NCBI RefSeq assembly: GCF_900232865.1
Contig: NZ_OCTS01000001.1
Span: 1 to 64,000, forward strand
DNA length: 64,000 nucleotides
DNA from: Corynebacterium dentalis
Lineage (GTDB): Bacteria > Actinomycetota > Actinomycetes > Mycobacteriales > Mycobacteriaceae
Direction of reading: 5' to 3'
Shown here: piece by piece, positions 37,042 to 45,595 of the stretch
How the letters are laid out: the number at the start of each line of letters is the position of its first letter
How positions within the stretch are numbered: position 1 is the stretch's first letter
The notes under the pieces: generated by a model
Databases searched by the model: none
What the model was told of the DNA's origin: nothing
The model's input: the letters and a program-made list of their open reading frames with translations, nothing else
Program-made: the position numbers and the translations under genes

Positions 37042-37839
37042 TTAAGCAGCCTGGTTGTCCACGGATTCCACGCGGCCAATGCGACTGACGGGCAGCACGA
37101 TCGCCTCCACGCGTCCCACCACGTTGCTGACTGGCACCGTGCCCTGCAGCTCATCGCCCATGTGTCCGCGGGAATCCAGCGAGTTGGTGCGGTTATCGCC
37201 CATCATCCACAGGTGATCGTCCGGCACGGTCACGGGGCCGAAGTACTCTCCACCGCAAGCCTCTGAGCCCGTCGGAGAAGCAATGGGGAAGGCCGGAGGG
37301 TCATTGATGTACGGCTCATTGAGCAGCTTGCCGTCCACCATGATGCCCTTGTCCCCCTCCTGGCAATGCACCGTCTGCCCACCGGTGGCGATCACTCGCT
37401 TTACCAGCGTGTTCACGTCCGGCGCGACCAGGCCGATGAAGGTACCCGCGTTCTGGATGCCGCGGATGACCTTATTGGAGTTACGGGTGGAGACGTAGCT
37501 GCCGTTCCACGAATCGGGTCCTTCAAAGACAATCACGTCGCCCGGCTCGGGGCTTTCGTCGTCTCCGTAAGCAAGCTTGTTGACGAAGATGCGGTCTGGA
37601 GTACAGCCGTTGCAGCCATGCAGGGTTTGCTCCATGGACTCAGAGGGAATCAGGTACAAGCGCCCAACAAACGTGTTGAACGCACCGAGGAGCAGCAGCG
37701 TCACCACGATGATGATCGGCATTTCTACCCACCACGGGTAGGTCTTCTTTTCCTTCTTTTCCTTCTTGCGGGCCATGGCGGCACCGGTAGCGGCCTGTTG
37801 GCCGGTCGGATCGGAATCTTGAGCACGCTGTTCAGTCAC
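37042..37839 (-). CDS. lepB: Signal peptidase I
   Basis: LepB cleaves signal peptides of exported proteins. The 265-residue protein has a charged cytosolic N terminus (Lys/Glu cluster 24-32), one membrane anchor (39-57), and the catalytic Ser68 in PSESM with the general-base Lys147 in LVKRVIATGG. Two Cys near 76-79 (CNGC) flank an insertion. The start is GTG 37839 with TACGCT eight bases upstream. Confidence 0.95.
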   Translation of the reverse strand: MTEQRAQDSDPTGQQAATGAAMARKKEKKEKKTYPWWVEMPIIIVVTLLLLGAFNTFVGRLYLIPSESMEQTLHGCNGCTPDRIFVNKLAYGDDESPEPGDVIVFEGPDSWNGSYVSTRNSNKVIRGIQNAGTFIGLVAPDVNTLVKRVIATGGQTVHCQEGDKGIMVDGKLLNEPYINDPPAFPIASPTGSEACGGEYFGPVTVPDDHLWMMGDNRTNSLDSRGHMGDELQGTVPVSNVVGRVEAIVLPVSRIGRVESVDNQAA

Positions 37840-37847
37840 AAGGTGAC

Positions 37848-37853
37848 AGCGTA
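37848..37853 (-). promoter_or_regulatory. -10 box of lepB
   Basis: TACGCT is eight bases before the lepB GTG. Confidence 0.4.
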
Positions 37854-37920
37854 CCAGCGGGAACTGTCACCTCTGGTGAGTCACGTGCTGTCCGTGTCTG
37901 TGTAGCGGTTGACGTGCGGT

Positions 37921-37940
37921 GTTCTTTTTCTCCGACGCCA
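37921..37940 (+). repeat. Dispersed CGACGCCA motif, intergenic between rplS and lepB
   Basis: GTTCTTTTTCTCCGACGCCA lies in the rplS-lepB gap, in the opposite orientation to both genes and 33 bases beyond the rplS terminator. Confidence 0.7.
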
Positions 37941-37972
37941 TACTCCGCCCCACGTCCCACGATGAGCCCAAC

Positions 37973-38016
37973 ACAAAACCCCCAACCGCAACCACGCGAG
38001 GTGGTGACGATGGGGG
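37973..38016 (-). terminator. Intrinsic terminator of rplS
   Basis: CCCCCA and TGGGGG close an inner CACCAC/GTGGTTG stem; on the minus strand this is followed by TTTTGTGT. It lies 21 bases past the rplS stop. Confidence 0.85.
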
Positions 38017-38037
38017 CTAGTGAGAAGAAGGGGAAGC

Positions 38038-38379
38038 TTAGCGCTTTTCCTTGATCTTGGCTGCCTTGCCGCGCAGGTTGCGCAGGTAGTACAGCTTCGC
38101 GCGACGAACCTTGCCGCGGGACAGAACATCGATGTGATCGATGTTTGGGGAGTGCACTGGGAAAGTACGCTCCACGCCGATGCCGAAGGACACCTTGCGG
38201 ATGGTGAAGGTCTCGCGGATACCGGAGTTCTGACGACGGATAACAACGCCGCGGAACACCTGGATACGGGACTTGGTGCCCTCGATGACCTTGACGTGAA
38301 CGTCGAGGGTATCGCCTGGGCGGAAATCTGGGATGTCGGAACGCAGCTGTGCTGCATCGACCTTGTCAAGAATATGCAT
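38038..38379 (-). CDS. rplS: 50S ribosomal protein L19
   Basis: L19 lies at the 30S-50S interface. The 113-residue protein matches the family in full, with the [15 protein letters not shown] strand and a basic C terminus. The ATG 38379 follows GAAGGA. The longer frame to 38430 is out of family. It is transcribed alone, ending at the terminator above. Confidence 0.97.
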   Translation of the reverse strand: MHILDKVDAAQLRSDIPDFRPGDTLDVHVKVIEGTKSRIQVFRGVVIRRQNSGIRETFTIRKVSFGIGVERTFPVHSPNIDHIDVLSRGKVRRAKLYYLRNLRGKAAKIKEKR

Positions 38380-38518
38380 GGATATAATCCTTCGTGCTCG
38401 TCTGGATAGAGGATCCTCGCGGCTTTTCACTCACTGGTGCGCCTACGGGTTCGTACCCACAACTGATTAACCCGAGTAGTATGCCAGTACCCAAGCTGAT
38501 CAGGCAAATCTGACACGG

Positions 38519-40912
38519 CTACTTGCCAAACCCGGCCTTACGTAACGCGTCGGCCAAAGATCCGCCGCCAGCAGATGGTCGCGCACTCCCCTGCTGTTGT
38601 GGGCTCTTGCCGTTTCCGCGGCCGCCCGGATTGTTACCGCCTGGCTTCTCGCCGCTCTGTTTCCTGCCTCCCTGCTTCTTTCCTCCCTGGCCAGCACCCT
38701 GCTGTGCACCGGCACGCGAGTGGGATCGTTTGGAGTTGGCGTCAGCGGCAAGAACCAGCGACAAACCAATTCGGTTGCGCTGCACGTCAACGTCCACCAC
38801 ACGAACCTTGACGACCTGCCCCGAGGAGACAACCTCGTGGGGGTCTTTGACGAAGCTGGTGCTCATCTCGGAGACGTGGACTAGGCCATCCTGGTGCACG
38901 CCCACATCGACGAACGCTCCAAAGGCAGCCACATTGGTGACCGTTCCCTCGACGATCATGCCCGGAGTCAAGTCTGAAACCTTTTCCACGCCCTCGGTAA
39001 ATGTCGCGGTCTTGAAGGTAGGGCGAGGGTCGCGACCGGGTTTGTCCAGCTCAGCCAGAACGTCCGTCACCGTCGGCACGCCGAATTGCTCATCGGCGAA
39101 CTGCTGCGGCCGCAAGGTACTCAGCACGCGGGTGTTGCCGATGAGGGAATCCACGGACAGCCCGGACTCCTCGCTCATCCGACGCACCAGCGGGTAGGCC
39201 TCTGGGTGCACAGCGGAGGCGTCCAAAGGATCCTTCGCGCCATGAATACGGAGGAATCCAGCGGACTGTTCGAAGGCTCGCGGTCCGAGACGAGGAACCT
39301 TGAGCAACTCCTTGCGAGAAGTGAACGCGCCGTTGTCATCGCGGTAGGCCACGATGTTGTCCGCCAGAGTCTGGGTGACTCCGGCCACGCGCTGCAGCAA
39401 CTGGGCAGAAGCAGAATTAACGTCCACGCCCACGGAGTTCACGGCATCTTCCACCACCGAATCCAATCCCGCGCTGAGGAGATTCTGGTTCACGTCATGC
39501 TGGTACTGGCCCACGCCGATGGACTTCGGATCGATCTTGACCAGCTCGGCCAAGGGATCCTGCAGGCGGCGGGCAATCGAGACCGCGCCACGTAGAGAGA
39601 CATCCATCTCCGGGAACTCGCGCGCCGCCACCTCCGATGCCGAGTACACCGATGCTCCCGACTCGGACACGATCACTGCTTGCGGCTTAGCGCCACCGGC
39701 CTGCGCAATCAGATCCGCGATCTCCCGCGCCAGCTTTTCTGTCTCGCGAGAAGCTGTGCCGTTGCCCACGGCCAACAGCTCCACACCATGCTTGGCAGTG
39801 AGCTCAGACAGCACAGTCCTAGCCTGATCCCACTTCGCCGCGCCTTGGTGCGGGTAGACGATGACGGTATCCAGCACCTTGCCCGTGGCATCCACCACGG
39901 CGCACTTCACGCCATTGCGGTAGCCGGGGTCCAGCCCCAGCGTCGCCCGTTGACCAGCCGGTGCTGCCAGCAGTAGATCTTTCAGGTTGCGGGAGAACAC
40001 CTCCACGGCGCCTTCATCGGCACGCTCCTTGAGTCGCATGCGTACATCCACCGCGGAGCTGACGGCCAACTTGGTCCGCCATGCAAAGCGCACGCACTCC
40101 GCGCGGAATTTGTCTGCCACATCGCCTTGTGGCTCCAGCTCTGCGTCCCGCGCAATGAGCTGCTGGAAGTAGGCATTATCGGCATCCTCATCGGAGCCGT
40201 CACCAGCGGCAAAGTTCACGCGTAGCACGCCTTCGGTTTCACCTCGCAGCAGTGCCAAAATGCGGTGGCTGGGCAGCGCGGTGAACGGCTCCGAGAACTC
40301 AAAGTAGTCCCGGTACTTCGCACCTGCGTCCTCTTTCCCCTCGACTACTTCAGCGATGGCACTGCCCCGGGAGTAGAACTCGTCGCGGACACGGCCCACC
40401 ACGTCCGCATCGGTGGCGATGTCCTCCACCACGATGTGCCGGGCGCCGGTGAGCACGGAGGTGGCGTCGGGAAAACCCTCCGTCACGAACTCGGCGGCCA
40501 ATTCGGCCGGATCCACCGTGACTCCTGGGGCAACCAGCTGCTTGGCTAGAGGTTCCAGACCGGCCTCGCGGGCGATCGTCGCCTTGGTTCGGCGCTTGGT
40601 CTTGTACGGCAGGTAGAGATCTTCCAGGCGCGCCTTCGTGTCTACGCCGAGAATCTCCGCCCGTAGCTCGTCGGTGAGCTTGCCCTGCGCCTCGATGGCC
40701 TCGATGACCGTAGCCTTGCGGTCCTCGAGTTCTCGCAGGTAGTTCAGCCGGTGTTCCAACGTTCGCAGTTGGGTGTCATCCAACCCGCCGGTCTTTTCCT
40801 TGCGGTAGCGGGCGATGAAAGGCACCGTGTTTCCTTCATCCAACAGGGCGATCGTCGCCTTGACGTTGTTTTCTCCGACGCCAAGTTCGCGCGCAATAGT
40901 CTGGCTAATCAT
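38519..40912 (-). CDS. tex: Tex-family RNA-binding transcription accessory protein
   Basis: Tex binds nucleic acid and affects transcription and virulence gene expression in several bacteria. The protein of 797 residues has the N-terminal Tex helical domain, an RNase-H-like YqgF fold (LGLDPGYRNGVK, about 330), a helix-hairpin-helix pair (about 480-560) and an S1 domain (about 640-710); the last 75 residues are a Lys/Gly/Gln-rich basic tail. The start is ATG 40912 with TAGAGT seven bases before. It is not between rplS and trmD in M. tuberculosis, so it belongs to the inserted block. Confidence 0.93.
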   Translation of the reverse strand: MISQTIARELGVGENNVKATIALLDEGNTVPFIARYRKEKTGGLDDTQLRTLEHRLNYLRELEDRKATVIEAIEAQGKLTDELRAEILGVDTKARLEDLYLPYKTKRRTKATIAREAGLEPLAKQLVAPGVTVDPAELAAEFVTEGFPDATSVLTGARHIVVEDIATDADVVGRVRDEFYSRGSAIAEVVEGKEDAGAKYRDYFEFSEPFTALPSHRILALLRGETEGVLRVNFAAGDGSDEDADNAYFQQLIARDAELEPQGDVADKFRAECVRFAWRTKLAVSSAVDVRMRLKERADEGAVEVFSRNLKDLLLAAPAGQRATLGLDPGYRNGVKCAVVDATGKVLDTVIVYPHQGAAKWDQARTVLSELTAKHGVELLAVGNGTASRETEKLAREIADLIAQAGGAKPQAVIVSESGASVYSASEVAAREFPEMDVSLRGAVSIARRLQDPLAELVKIDPKSIGVGQYQHDVNQNLLSAGLDSVVEDAVNSVGVDVNSASAQLLQRVAGVTQTLADNIVAYRDDNGAFTSRKELLKVPRLGPRAFEQSAGFLRIHGAKDPLDASAVHPEAYPLVRRMSEESGLSVDSLIGNTRVLSTLRPQQFADEQFGVPTVTDVLAELDKPGRDPRPTFKTATFTEGVEKVSDLTPGMIVEGTVTNVAAFGAFVDVGVHQDGLVHVSEMSTSFVKDPHEVVSSGQVVKVRVVDVDVQRNRIGLSLVLAADANSKRSHSRAGAQQGAGQGGKKQGGRKQSGEKPGGNNPGGRGNGKSPQQQGSARPSAGGGSLADALRKAGFGK
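40866..40885 (+). repeat. Dispersed CGACGCCAA motif, 5' end of tex
   Basis: TTGTTTTCTCCGACGCCAAG, antisense to tex, where it is read as ELGVGENN. Confidence 0.6.
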
Positions 40913-40919
40913 CTGGATC

Positions 40920-40925
40920 ACTCTA
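40920..40925 (-). promoter_or_regulatory. -10 box of tex
   Basis: TAGAGT, seven bases, then ATG at 40912. Confidence 0.4.
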
Positions 40926-40942
40926 ATAAAGCGGGTGCGTGG

Positions 40943-41350
40943 CTAGTTCATTCGGCACGCAATGGGGATGCTCAGATCCGCTTTCTGCAGTTCAGCGCGG
41001 CGAGTGGAGCCGTACCACAGGCCCTGGGACCCGTCCGGTGCTTTCGGTAGCGCTTCTGCAACGGTCTGCGTGATATCCGCATCCGGCAAAGATTCCGGGG
41101 CGGTGGCTCCCACCACGATCCGATGCAAGCTCTCCGCGATGGGAGGGGCTTCGAATCGCTGCTGCCACTCGGTAACCAGCATGTTGTCCGGCTCGCACCC
41201 GGCGGCCACGTCTGCGATATGCACCTGGATGTCACACGCCCCGCGTTGACTCAGCGTTTCCGCGATCCTGCGTGCCACCGCATCAGTATCCGCGGCGCGC
41301 AGCAGCGCGTTGATATCGGCGAGCACGGGATGCGTGAGCTGCTGAGTCAT
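40943..41350 (-). CDS. Unknown 135-residue protein downstream of betB
   Basis: I do not recognise a family. The 135-residue protein appears soluble, with no membrane or signal segment, a helical first half (to about residue 40) and two Cys residues spaced far apart in the first half plus one near the end. It starts 12 bases after the betB stop and has an AAGG-type ribosome binding site, so it is cotranscribed with betB. Codon use and composition match its neighbours, so it is probably real. The betB link suggests a role near choline or betaine metabolism, but that is only context. Confidence 0.6.
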   Translation of the reverse strand: MTQQLTHPVLADINALLRAADTDAVARRIAETLSQRGACDIQVHIADVAAGCEPDNMLVTEWQQRFEAPPIAESLHRIVVGATAPESLPDADITQTVAEALPKAPDGSQGLWYGSTRRAELQKADLSIPIACRMN

Positions 41351-41362
41351 TGCGGAATCGCC

Positions 41363-42928
41363 TTATCCCTTGAACTGCCCGGTCACTGCCGGGGACAGAT
41401 TGGTGTAGACGTGCTTGTGCTCCTGGTATTCCGCCAAACCGGTGGGACCCAGCTCGCGTCCGTTGCCGGACTGCTTCATACCGCCCCACTCCGCCTGCGG
41501 CAGGTAAGGGTGGAAATCGTTGATCCACACGGTGCCGTGACGGAGCTTGCGCGCCACTCGCTCGGCCGTGCCCGCATCCGAAGTCCAGACGGCTCCAGCG
41601 AGCCCGTACTCCGTGTCGTTGGCAATGGCGACTGCCTCGTCCTCCGTGGAGAACGTCTCGATGGTCACCACTGGGCCGAAGGCCTCGTCATGCACACAAT
41701 CCATGTCTTGGGTGCACTCGTCCAAGATCGTCGGCAAGTAGTACACCCCCGCAGTCAGATCGGTCTCGCCCGTTCCGTGGTCACCCTGATTGTCTTCCGC
41801 AGTAGGAATGCGGCCGCCCGTGGTGATCTTCGCGCCCTGTTCCTTTGCCTTTTCGACGTAAGCAACAATCTTTTCCCGATGTTCTTCGGAAATCAGAGGG
41901 CCTGTCTCCGCCACGGAATCGACGGGGCCACCCACCTTGATCTTGGCCGTGCGCTTGGTGAATTCCTCCACGAACTTGTCATGGATGGATTCCTCAACCA
42001 CGATGCGGGAACCCGCGGAGCACACCTGACCGGAATGGAAAAACGCAGCAGACATGGCGTTATCTACGGCAGCGTCGAAGTTGGCGTCGGCAAAAATAAC
42101 ATTGGGGTTCTTGCCACCCAGCTCTAATGCTGTGCGCTTGACGGACTCTGCGGCGTTCTTCGCAATCAGACGGCCGGTGACCAGTCCGCCGGTAAAGGAA
42201 ACCATGTCCACGTCTGGGTGCTGGCTCAGTGGATTACCGCAGCTAGCACCGGCGCCGGTGATCAGATTGCCCACGCCGTCCGGCAGTCCGGCTTCCTTGA
42301 GGATGCTCAGCAGCATCATGGCGGTGTGCGGGGTCAGCTCCGCCTGCTTGAGAACAAAGCTATTTCCGGCGGCCAAGGCGGGCGCGACCTTCCAGCTGAC
42401 CTGCAGCAGCGGGTAGTTCCACGGGGTGATCAACGCGCAGACGCCCACGGGTTCGGCGTCGACACGAGAACGCACATCCGGGTTGCCAGGATCGACAACG
42501 CGGCCTGCCTCGTGCGAAGCCAACGTGCCGAAGTAGTCAAAAGCACCAGCGATATCGTCCATGTCCGCCTGCGACTCTTCGAGACGCTTGCCCGTATCTG
42601 CGGACTCGGCGGCGGCAAACGTGTCCTTGCGCTCGCGGATAATATCCGCGACCTTCAGCAACAACTTGCCGCGCTCCATCGCGGGAACCGACGACCAGAC
42701 ACCAGAATCGAAGGACTTGCGCGCAGCCTCGATCGCACGAATCGTGTCCTCCTCCCCCGCCTCAGAGACCGTTCCTACGGTGGAACCGTCTGCTGGATTG
42801 ATGATGGTGCGGGATTCTGCCGACGCTGCGGGTTGCCACTTACCATCGATAAACAGAGTCGACGGAGTAGATCCGTCCGTGGCTCCGCGCAACATGTCGC
42901 ACTGGGTGGGGTCAAACAAGGTAGTCAA
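41363..42928 (-). CDS. betB: Betaine aldehyde dehydrogenase
   Basis: This NAD(P)-dependent aldehyde dehydrogenase oxidises betaine aldehyde, made from choline by BetA, to glycine betaine. The 521-residue protein has the ALDH motifs TPWNYP with N171, E269 in LELGGKNP and the catalytic Cys303 in GQVCSAGSR. The start is TTG at 42928 with AGGAG ten bases before; ATG 42895 is an alternative. Residues 279-283 (FADAN) carry a motif copy, but the family itself has a similar sequence there. It lies downstream of betT on the same strand. Confidence 0.9.
   Translation of the reverse strand: MTTLFDPTQCDMLRGATDGSTPSTLFIDGKWQPAASAESRTIINPADGSTVGTVSEAGEEDTIRAIEAARKSFDSGVWSSVPAMERGKLLLKVADIIRERKDTFAAAESADTGKRLEESQADMDDIAGAFDYFGTLASHEAGRVVDPGNPDVRSRVDAEPVGVCALITPWNYPLLQVSWKVAPALAAGNSFVLKQAELTPHTAMMLLSILKEAGLPDGVGNLITGAGASCGNPLSQHPDVDMVSFTGGLVTGRLIAKNAAESVKRTALELGGKNPNVIFADANFDAAVDNAMSAAFFHSGQVCSAGSRIVVEESIHDKFVEEFTKRTAKIKVGGPVDSVAETGPLISEEHREKIVAYVEKAKEQGAKITTGGRIPTAEDNQGDHGTGETDLTAGVYYLPTILDECTQDMDCVHDEAFGPVVTIETFSTEDEAVAIANDTEYGLAGAVWTSDAGTAERVARKLRHGTVWINDFHPYLPQAEWGGMKQSGNGRELGPTGLAEYQEHKHVYTNLSPAVTGQFKG
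42081..42100 (-). repeat. Dispersed CGACGCCAA motif, in betB
   Basis: On the minus strand GTTATTTTTGCCGACGCCAA, read as VIFADAN. The ALDH family often has FADAD here, so protein selection may explain part of the match. Confidence 0.5.
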
Positions 42929-43076
42929 GGTTGTCGAGCTCCTATAAATCTCTCAGAGGCGAAAAAATGCAACGGCAGAGTGTGGGCCAATGAGCCAATC
43001 GCCTCTGGTGCGGGTTTTGTCTGGATGCCAGCCTACGGAATCTGTTGGCGCTTCCGCGACGTGGCAGGACTGGCGG

Positions 43077-45263
43077 TTAGGCGTCCTCTGACCATTCGCG
43101 AGCGGGCTCCGAACCGTCCGTGATATCTGACGTTCCGGGCAGATCACGCTGAATGTGCAAGAACTCCAAGTGGCGTTCATAGAGGTCAAGCACATTATTG
43201 ATCAGTTGATCTTGCGTGTAGCCAAACACGTCATATCCCAAAGAACCAGTGCGATCGAAGACCTCGAGGCGGTAATAAACCTCTCCATCGCTGGTGTTTC
43301 GCGTGAACGACGGCACAGGATGCTCCATCGGATAGACCTGGTAGCGGAAATCCTGCTCCTGATCCATATCTACCGTGAGATCCAGCTGCGATACTGGCAA
43401 TCCAGAAACCGCGGAGCTGATAAGTACGGCCTTCAGTCCCTTGTTCTCCAGCTCTCTGGTGACCTGTTCCAACGCAGGTTGAGCCACAGCGTCTAGGTAT
43501 TCCTGTGCTCGCTTACTGTGTGGCCACGTTGAGGCTCGGCTCAGGCGGTGGCGCCAACCCACATTCTGGGAACCCGAACCAGTTCGTCCGGAGATCGCAC
43601 CATGGAAGGAAATTGCCCGGGCGTTGGTGTGGTAATTCTCCAACCGGAACGAGCGGACCAGTCCCAACATCACGCCGTACATCACCACGGCAAATGGCAA
43701 TCCCATCACCACGGTGGCGGATTGGACAGTGGTCACACCGTCCATTTGCAGAAGAACAATGGTCAGCACCCCCACCAGAACGGACCACAACATACGGGAG
43801 TACTTTCCGCCGTCCTGCCTACTATCCGTGATCTTCGACGTGAAGTTGGAAAGCACCAGCGCACCAGAATCGGCAGACGTGATGTACAGCAACAGGCCAA
43901 CGAGTGTGGCCAAACCGATGAGGAAAGTCGCACCGGGGTAGGTGCTTAAAAGGTCATAGAAACCCTGTTCCGGGGCAGCCGCCGTGGTCTCTCCAAATGC
44001 GAAATCTCCGCCGTTGATGATGCGATCCAACGCGGAGTTTCCGAAGAAGCTCATCCACGCCAAGATGAAGAAAAACGGAATGGTCAGCACGCCCACCACG
44101 AACTGACGCAGTGAACGGCCACGGGAGATACGCGCCAAGAAAAGACCCACGAATGGCGCCCATGCCACCCACCAAGCCCAGAAGAATAGAGTCCAACCAG
44201 ACATCCATTCCTTCACGGCGGCTTGATCCTCGACGAATGCAAAGGTTTCCATGGTCATGCCTGGGAAAGACGAGACATAGTCGCCGATATTCATCACGAA
44301 GGCGTCGAACAAAAACGCGGTCTTGCCTGTGGCAACGACCCACACCAGCAGACCCAGCGCCAGCACCACGTTGAGCTCACTGAGCAGCTTAATTCCCCTA
44401 TCCACGCCCGAGACTGCAGAAATGGTGGCAACCACCACGGCGATGGCGACGAGGGCAATCTGCGCAGCTAGCGATTGCTCGATCCCGAACATGAGGCTGA
44501 GACCATAGTTCAACTGCACCACGCCGATACCCAGCGATGCCGTAATACCAAAGACCGTTCCCAACACCGCAGCAATATCGACGGTATCGCCGATAGGGCC
44601 ATGAATGCGCTTGCCGAAAATAGGCGATAAAGCGCTGCGGATCGCCAACGGCATATTGAGGCGGTAGGCATAGTAGCCAAAAGCCATGCCCATCAGGGCA
44701 TACATTGCCCAACCAGTGACACCGTAGTGGAACAGCGCCCACACCACGGCCTGCTCGGCGGCCGCCTGGGACTCCGGAGTGAGCTCAGGTGGGGCCAAGT
44801 ACTGAGTGACGGGTTCCGCCACCGAGAAGAACATGAGATCCACGCCGATACCCGCGGCAAACAACATGGCCGCCCACGAGAACAAGCGGAACTGAGGGCG
44901 AGAATGATCCGGCCCCAGACGAATCGTACCTGCCTTGGAGAACGCCACCCACAAGACAAAACCCACGACGATCGTGCTGGTCAAGATATAGAACCAACCC
45001 AGGTTGGTGGCGATCCAACCGGTCACCGTGGCCAACTGTTCGGCCGCAGAATCCTTGCCTATACCCGCGTAGAGCGTGACAGCCAACACGCCAGCTGCGG
45101 AAATGAGAAAGACCGGCCAATTAATGCGCGGGCTCTCCACGCTTCCCGGCAGGTATGGCTCCGAGCTTCCCACGTTGTACGACCCGATCACCACTTCTGG
45201 CTGGATCTGCTCTGACGCTCGTCTTTCGTCGGTGGGGTCGTGCGAGTTCTCTGAATTTTTCAT
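43077..45263 (-). CDS. betT: BCCT-family choline/betaine transporter (BetT type)
   Basis: The protein of 728 residues has about twelve membrane helices, the BCCT signature with a Trp-rich helix (FFWAWWVAWAPFVG, about 360-375) and a long cytosolic C-terminal domain of about 185 residues, as in BetT proteins whose tail sets osmotic activity. With betA and betB beside it, choline uptake is the likely function; transported substrate cannot be proven from sequence. The ATG 45263 follows GAGGAG. It is divergent from betA over 332 bases. Confidence 0.88.
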   Translation of the reverse strand: MKNSENSHDPTDERRASEQIQPEVVIGSYNVGSSEPYLPGSVESPRINWPVFLISAAGVLAVTLYAGIGKDSAAEQLATVTGWIATNLGWFYILTSTIVVGFVLWVAFSKAGTIRLGPDHSRPQFRLFSWAAMLFAAGIGVDLMFFSVAEPVTQYLAPPELTPESQAAAEQAVVWALFHYGVTGWAMYALMGMAFGYYAYRLNMPLAIRSALSPIFGKRIHGPIGDTVDIAAVLGTVFGITASLGIGVVQLNYGLSLMFGIEQSLAAQIALVAIAVVVATISAVSGVDRGIKLLSELNVVLALGLLVWVVATGKTAFLFDAFVMNIGDYVSSFPGMTMETFAFVEDQAAVKEWMSGWTLFFWAWWVAWAPFVGLFLARISRGRSLRQFVVGVLTIPFFFILAWMSFFGNSALDRIINGGDFAFGETTAAAPEQGFYDLLSTYPGATFLIGLATLVGLLLYITSADSGALVLSNFTSKITDSRQDGGKYSRMLWSVLVGVLTIVLLQMDGVTTVQSATVVMGLPFAVVMYGVMLGLVRSFRLENYHTNARAISFHGAISGRTGSGSQNVGWRHRLSRASTWPHSKRAQEYLDAVAQPALEQVTRELENKGLKAVLISSAVSGLPVSQLDLTVDMDQEQDFRYQVYPMEHPVPSFTRNTSDGEVYYRLEVFDRTGSLGYDVFGYTQDQLINNVLDLYERHLEFLHIQRDLPGTSDITDGSEPAREWSEDA

Positions 45264-45595
45264 CCAGTTATCTCCTCAAATGTCGTTCGCTGCAGACATG
45301 GTGCTTCCGCAGCTTTTACGTTCATGAAACGTCAATCTGGTCGAGTTGCGACCCACGTGCCTGGCGCCTGATTCACAAGGATTGACTGCCAACAACACGC
45401 AACGTTTTCACCCTACACAGGAGTGAAGTTGTCTTTTGATGCTTTAGATCAGTCCTCCAAACTTGCAGCCGGAGGCAGCATAGATCCACGTCAAAACGGC
45501 ATTCTGGTAGCGTCGAGCCAAGAATGACTCGGGCAAGACATGCCACACGAGCCGTCGCAGATCCGAATGAGAACCGACACAGAGAGGTCCTATAT
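45264..45595. other. Divergent betT-betA control region
   Basis: 332 bases without a gene. It contains the ribosome binding sites of both genes, a dyad ACGTT-CATGA-AACGT (45318-45332), a related half-site AACGTTTTCA (45401-45410) and a TTGACT at 45382 without a well-spaced -10. It is the probable target of a choline- or osmo-responsive regulator; no betI-like gene is present in the window. Confidence 0.5.
45318..45332. promoter_or_regulatory. Dyad in the betT-betA region
   Basis: ACGTT, five-base spacer CATGA, AACGT: perfect five-base arms, placed about 55 bases upstream of betT. A second AACGTTTTCA half-site lies 75 bases further. Candidate operator. Confidence 0.4.

Noticed and set aside
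42081..42100. betB motif copy as strong evidence for DNA-level selection
   Set aside because: Aldehyde dehydrogenases often have FADAD at this point, so protein constraint is a sufficient explanation for this copy.
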